DNA of 64,000 bases from Haliea sp040221975 (lineage in GTDB: Bacteria > Pseudomonadota > Gammaproteobacteria > Pseudomonadales > Halieaceae): assembly GCA_040221975.1 (NCBI GenBank), contig JAVJWR010000007.1, positions 65,089-129,088 on the forward strand, given 5' to 3'. Positions 60,701 to 64,000 of the stretch are shown here, in pieces. The notes beneath the pieces were generated by a model. That model was given only the letters and a program-made list of their open reading frames with translations, did no database searches and had not been told where the DNA came from. The position numbers and the translations under genes were made by a program. Numbering within the stretch: position 1 is the first letter of the stretch; each line of letters begins with the position of its first letter.

Positions 60701-61962
60701 CGATAGGAGACTTCCTGCTCGCGCAGTTGTCTCAGGGCCTCGGTTTCTTTGGCAACCACAGCCAACTGGTAGATACGTCGCTGCTGTAGCCACAGCAAGA
60801 CCAGCATGGCAATGACGGCCAGCAGCGCGATCAAGAGCACGGCGGTGATACTTTTCGCCAGCTGCCTGGCCGGAGCCAGCGCTTCCTTCCGATCCAGTTT
60901 TGCGACCAGCTGCCAGCCGGAATCGCCGAAGGGCTGGTAGACTGCCAGGACTTCGTTGCCGTGATGATCTCTTGCGGTGAGCGACCCTTCAGGAGAGGCT
61001 GCATGGACAACGGATCGTGCCAGGTCATCCCCGGATACCGCTTCTACCTGCTCCGGCTCTCCGCCTGAGCCTTTCTGGGTGATATGACCCGTAAGGACCG
61101 TGCCATTCTGCAGTCGAACAAGCAGGATTTCCGCGGTTTCGTGAGGACCCCGCAAATTACCAAGCGTGCCGAATACAGAATTCTGGGGCGAGGCGCTGGC
61201 AATCAGGAAACCCAGCAGTTCGCCTCCCTCGGCCAGGAGTGGATGGGTAAAAACCTGGCGTAGTTGGCCACTGGCCTCCTCAAGGTACAGCACTTGTCTG
61301 GTTGATGCTCCCAGCTTCTGTCCGTTGAGGGACAATGCCTGCAGGTCACCGGCCGTGACGGCGGTGGGGCCCGGACTGGTTATTGGCTTGAGTCCTCGGC
61401 CCACAAGGGTGATGCCGCGGTAGCCGTAATTGGTGACCACATTTTCAATACGACGTTGGACTCTTGAGCCGGCCTCCGGAGCCTTACCTGCCAGCAAGGC
61501 GGCGGCGTCGGCGATAAATCCCGGGTCGGTCGCCAGCACGGCCAGATCACGTTCGCGCTCAGCCTTCCACAAGTTGATGCCACCACGTTGCAACTCGGAA
61601 ATAGCCCGCAGGTCGGCATAGACATCTCGCTCTAGAGACGCCGAGGCAAGGCGGAGAATGCCATAGCCGACCAGGGGCACAAGGAGAATCAACGCAGCGA
61701 TGACTGCCAGTATTCCCCGGCCGCCGGTTGGAGCATCGGTGAGGCCGGCCTCGAAGCTCCTCAGGATGGTATAGAGAAGAAAGCTGGTAACAGCCACAAA
61801 CCCCAGGCCTTTCGCCATTTCAAGCCGGTTCAGGATCGCGGCATCCGCAGTAAACTCGGCGAGGACATAGCTGGACAACAGAATCCAGGCTGTCGCGCCA
61901 ATGCCGTAGATCAGGCAGGCATAGCCAGCGGTCAGTCGCTTGGAGGTTGCACTCCCCGACAT
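57715..61962 (-). CDS. Giant membrane PAS/GAF/GGDEF/EAL c-di-GMP sensor
   Basis: 1,415 residues from ATG 61962 (AAGG about seven bases upstream; ATG 61968 also possible). About three N-terminal membrane helices, a periplasmic-sized sensing segment (about 110-370), another helix, then PAS (about 420-540), PAS (about 560-690), GAF (about 700-850), PAS (about 870-980), GGDEF with intact RIGGDEFVVLLS and EAL with GHEALARW, DDFGTGYSS and IAEGVET. It ends 47 bases before kaiC on the same strand, so it is likely the first gene of the kai operon. Both c-di-GMP motifs are intact. Confidence 0.92.
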   Translation of the reverse strand: MSGSATSKRLTAGYACLIYGIGATAWILLSSYVLAEFTADAAILNRLEMAKGLGFVAVTSFLLYTILRSFEAGLTDAPTGGRGILAVIAALILLVPLVGYGILRLASASLERDVYADLRAISELQRGGINLWKAERERDLAVLATDPGFIADAAALLAGKAPEAGSRVQRRIENVVTNYGYRGITLVGRGLKPITSPGPTAVTAGDLQALSLNGQKLGASTRQVLYLEEASGQLRQVFTHPLLAEGGELLGFLIASASPQNSVFGTLGNLRGPHETAEILLVRLQNGTVLTGHITQKGSGGEPEQVEAVSGDDLARSVVHAASPEGSLTARDHHGNEVLAVYQPFGDSGWQLVAKLDRKEALAPARQLAKSITAVLLIALLAVIAMLVLLWLQQRRIYQLAVVAKETEALRQLREQEVSYRQMFDSNPHPMWIDDRSSLAFLAFNEAAIAKYGYSRDEFLSMTARDILPPEEIARLEDLMPKADDDPALEALLRHNALWRHRKKDGTEIMVEVSSNPLQFEGRDANLVLAYDVTERERSRARIQESERFAFATIDSMPGHISVLDETGTIIATNSRWRDFGLEQGARLRDVDRGANYLEVCRHAAGGEDDSDAKAVLAGLMAVITGEKQHFRHEYPCFTPSENLWFAVHFTRFPDDGEVRVVAFHEDITARRLAEDDLRELNHYYSALSAINSAIIRIRDPEVMIDEVCNTVCTHTELMLVTARRLEGRMLKGTGAVYGRGAEFVDEPVNEYGEVDVEHSLLPCAQAIREQRAIVINDFTDHELATLWESADERHGIKAALICPVIRRDGAWGILEFYAGQSGFFKAELVRLIQEITADLAYGLDMIEVEERRRDMEAELLLNAEIIASSHEGMFITDQDNRFTMVNPSLCAITGYERSELLGKTPRILSSGHHDRDFYQELWGTLLRTDRWEGEVWDRRKDGEVFPVWLSITRAQESATGAYHHIAIYRDITERKQHENYVEHIATHDILTDLPNRAVLQERLELMLAQAARAGNQLALLFVDLDHFKLINDTLGHGIGDQLLKMIGARISKRLRESDSVCRIGGDEFVVLLSDIQSRENVGVVAEKILHEISQPCLVDEHSLVVTASIGIAIYPQHGNTVTGLMHIADVAMLAAKRSGQDRYHFYSGELGEDAGEHLAMLNALRAAVQNEELFLAYQPQIDLQSGRLVGHEALARWEHPEYGLVPPVRFIPIAEDSGLIIPLGDWIMKEACRQNQQWRERGLADVPVSVNVSVLQFRQDNFVQRVQAVLAETGLPPDRLELEVTESLLIVSTEQSLKKVAELQKIGLKVAIDDFGTGYSSMAYLRQLSPNRLKIDKSFVDDVPHQSDAVAIVRAIVSLAAAVGIETIAEGVETEEQADFLQSLWCAQGQGYLYSKPVPASEFESWLVSWQSRH

Positions 61963-62134
61963 ATTCATACCTTATCTGGCCTGACCGGACCGGCTTGTTG
62001 CTCGTTATCCGGGCCCAGCCGACACCTCAATTGAGCATTACCTGGTCGATCATCGTTTTTCTGCCGCCTGCTTTCAATGTGCGCGTCCGCATATGGTACA
62101 TGACACGGCTGCAAAAAAGATGCCGCTCGTAACT

Positions 62135-63787
62135 TCACTGGTTTACGACCCGGCTGTCTTGCTCGATGGTGTCTGTGGCGGTCGCCACCTGATCCCGACC
62201 GTTTGCCTTGGCGTAGTAAAGCGCCCTGTCGGCCAGGCGCTGCAGCGACTCCCAGTCGTCTCCGTCGACAGGATAGGCCGCAACCCCGAAGGATGCGGTG
62301 ATAGCAGGCAATCGCACACCCTGGTAATCGACCGTCAGCGATACCAGGCTCTGGCGTATGGTTTCCGCGCGCTCATGCGCCTGTGCGGCGGTCGCGTCCG
62401 GCAGTACCAGAATGAACTCCTCGCCGCCATAGCGACAGGCGATATCCTGGCCGCGAACGTGGGCTCTGAGATTGTTGCCGAATTCCTTCAGGAGCAGGTC
62501 GCCCGCGGGGTGGCCGTAACGATCGTTGAACTGCTTGAAATGATCGATGTCCAGCATCACCAGGCTTAGCGGACTGTTGTTGCGCTTGGCCCGGTGCATT
62601 TCCCGCTCCAGGGTCTCTTCCAGGTAGCGTCGGTTAAATAGTCCGGTCAGCGGGTCCTTGATACTCTGCTGTCGCAGGGTCTCTCGCAACGAGATGCCGG
62701 CAAGCGCGGCGCCAATGTGCGTTGCCGTGAACTGGGCCAGGGGTTTGATATCCTCCATCGAGTGATCCCTGAAATGTATCATGCCGATAATATCGCCCTG
62801 TGCCATCAAGGGAACGCAAAGGTAGGCGGTGCTGGAGTCTGTGTTGTGATGGCAGCGCAGGTCATTGGGGCTGGCGGCTTCGTAGGTTCTCCCCAGCCTC
62901 AGGGCCCAGCAGTCTGCCGGAGCAATCGCGAGCGGCATCGCGACATCACTTGCGTTCCAGGCGGTGGTGAGTTCCAGCATGTTGCGGGAGGCACGCATGA
63001 GGTAGAGAGCGCCGGCCTTGTCGGGAAAAAGTTCAACCATGTAGTGATTGAGGATTTGCGCGGCGTCTTCGCGGCTATCCGAGGATTGCAGACTGCTGCT
63101 GAGTTGGTTGATCAACCGGATATCACTGCCAGTCTCCGTGAGCTCATCCACCAGTTCTTTATTGCGGCGCAGCGCCGCCAGGGTGAATGCAATAGCGATA
63201 ATAAACAGCAGGAGGCTCACCGCCGATGCCATCGGCACCATGGTCAACAGCTGTATAAGGTGCCGATTGGCGGTGGCGCTTCGACCGCTCATCCGCCGGC
63301 GCTCAGCATCAGTCAGCCGGGCAGAGGCTGCGCGGATGGCGTCCATCGATCGCTTCCCCTCGCCGCCAGCGATTTCTGCAATTACCGCTTCCTGCCCCTG
63401 CGTGTTCGCGGTCTCGATAAGCCTGTCCATGATAGCCGTGCGCTGGCGTACGAGGTCTGCCAGATGCTCAACATCGCGACGCTGCCCAGCGGGCATTTCG
63501 GCTTCCAGCAGCTGGGTCAGGTACTGTTCTAGCTGGCGCCTTTGCAGCCAGTGCTCGTCTAGAAAAAACGGCTGACCGGTGACAGTATAGGCTCGTTGAC
63601 TGGATTCCGACTCGAACAGCGTCGTTACCAGGTTTTCCATCACCAGAAGACGCGCGGTGCTCTGCATGGACAGCTGGTTGTTGTCGAGCTCCTGCCTGGC
63701 TATCACCAGGGTTACCATTGTCAGGGAACCCAAAATCGCCACGGCCAGGATAAAAAAGATCGCAAGATTTCGCTTTAATCTGCTCAT
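62135..63787 (-). CDS. Diguanylate cyclase with CHASE3-like and GAF domains
   Basis: 550 residues from ATG 63787. A membrane helix (about 8-30), a CHASE3-like periplasmic helical domain (about 35-180; ESESSQRAYTVTGQPFFLDEH is typical), a second helix (about 185-210), a GAF domain (about 230-370) and a C-terminal GGDEF domain with RYGGEEFILVLP. The active site is intact, so c-di-GMP synthesis is expected. Same strand as the upstream sensors but separated by 166 bases from the giant gene. Confidence 0.92.
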   Translation of the reverse strand: MSRLKRNLAIFFILAVAILGSLTMVTLVIARQELDNNQLSMQSTARLLVMENLVTTLFESESSQRAYTVTGQPFFLDEHWLQRRQLEQYLTQLLEAEMPAGQRRDVEHLADLVRQRTAIMDRLIETANTQGQEAVIAEIAGGEGKRSMDAIRAASARLTDAERRRMSGRSATANRHLIQLLTMVPMASAVSLLLFIIAIAFTLAALRRNKELVDELTETGSDIRLINQLSSSLQSSDSREDAAQILNHYMVELFPDKAGALYLMRASRNMLELTTAWNASDVAMPLAIAPADCWALRLGRTYEAASPNDLRCHHNTDSSTAYLCVPLMAQGDIIGMIHFRDHSMEDIKPLAQFTATHIGAALAGISLRETLRQQSIKDPLTGLFNRRYLEETLEREMHRAKRNNSPLSLVMLDIDHFKQFNDRYGHPAGDLLLKEFGNNLRAHVRGQDIACRYGGEEFILVLPDATAAQAHERAETIRQSLVSLTVDYQGVRLPAITASFGVAAYPVDGDDWESLQRLADRALYYAKANGRDQVATATDTIEQDSRVVNQ

Positions 63788-63857
63788 AGCCGTCTGCTTA
63801 TAGCTCTGGATCACGCACGACACGAACCATCCGGTTCTGAAGCATATTCGAGCTCAC

Positions 63858-63891
63858 AAAAAAACCCCGAGGCACAGAGCACCTCGGGGTT
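63858..63891 (-). terminator. Rho-independent terminator
   Basis: Stem AACCCCGAGG / CCTCGGGGTT with a nine-base loop. The left side is flanked by seven A residues, giving a T-run on the minus strand, so it ends a transcript arriving from the right edge. Its first half recurs at 63982-64000. Confidence 0.8.
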
Positions 63892-64000
63892 GGGGATTAA
63901 AGCCTGGCGAGGGCCCGCCCCGCTTTACCGGGTGTGACCGCAAAGGTCATCGCCTGTGTAACGGCACTGCCGTAGACATAGAAAACCCCGAGGCACAGAG
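63892..64000. other. Unassigned right-edge segment between two identical terminator halves
   Basis: A minus-strand frame ends at TAA (63897-63899) and stays open to the window edge (about 33 codons, including YGSAVTQAMTFAVTPG), but no start is visible. The 19 bases 63982-64000 repeat the start of the terminator exactly, 121 bases away. It may be the end of a gene that continues to the right, or a short transcribed unit between two terminators. Confidence 0.3.

Noticed and set aside
63824..64000. tRNA gene at the right edge
   Set aside because: No cloverleaf arms or T-loop motif could be traced between the two terminator halves.

Overview
The window looks like a high-GC gammaproteobacterial chromosome segment. 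The evidence is the gene content: cinA, pdxH, cysH, tex, arfB, sixA and yqjG homologues, a NosP/NahK-like pair, Anr/FNR-type control and many GGDEF/EAL genes. A marine oligotrophic group such as the Halieaceae would fit, but that is an inference from gene content. No rRNA, tRNA, CRISPR array, phage or integron was seen. The only clear mobile element is one IS1380-like insertion sequence. Almost all sequence is coding.

Layout. 1-6.2 kb: the 3' end of an aldehyde dehydrogenase gene, then a FIST-domain sensor translationally coupled to a hybrid histidine kinase whose receiver domain is split by a 1,580-bp IS with a 5-bp target duplication, then a convergent NarL-type response regulator. 6.2-20.6 kb: housekeeping and accessory enzymes: YSC84-like protein, SDR, FMN-binding protein, TPR/transglutaminase lipoprotein, a 44-residue membrane protein behind an Anr/FNR-like box, CysH, a nitronate monooxygenase, an orphan ParA, Fe-alcohol dehydrogenase plus FKBP, Nudix hydrolase, CinA, PdxH, gamma-glutamyltransferase and a thioesterase.

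20.7-34.9 kb: thirteen tightly packed plus-strand genes form one apparent operon, the most interesting part of the window. It encodes a MotA/TolQ/ExbB-like channel and two paralogous one-TM vWA proteins that share an N-terminal motif with Asp17, placed like the proton-carrying Asp of ExbD and MotB. With them are a cytoplasmic protein with a possible actin/Hsp70-like start and an FHA-like C-terminus, a TonB-C-like exported protein, two large membrane-anchored TPR/PEGA/SUMF1-like proteins, several lipoproteins and an M48 protease lipoprotein. I read this as a proton-motive-force-driven envelope machine that matches no named Ton, Tol, Mot, Gld or Zorya system.

34.9-43.8 kb: an intergenic stretch with two covarying palindromic repeats, then YcbL-like hydrolase and DAACS symporter, a Kazal-like lipoprotein, a pirin / LysR regulator / glutathionyl-hydroquinone reductase group sharing a repeated 15-bp operator candidate, SixA and Tex. 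43.9-49.3 kb: an operon of a degenerate HD-GYP protein, a GGDEF(degenerate)-EAL protein and a glycosyltransferase with a PqqD-like N-terminus, then an unknown exported protein. 49.4-55.5 kb: a PQQ/heme c alcohol dehydrogenase predicted to be a lipoprotein, a membrane PAS-GGDEF-EAL protein and ArfB. 55.5-63.8 kb: kaiC-kaiB (no kaiA in the window) directly downstream of a giant PAS/GAF/GGDEF/EAL sensor, and a CHASE3-like/GAF/GGDEF cyclase. Five c-di-GMP-related proteins lie within about 18 kb.

Short tandem repeats of 14-15 bp sit at several gene ends, some reiterating the stop codon. All functional statements come from reading the sequence and from family knowledge; no database search was run.
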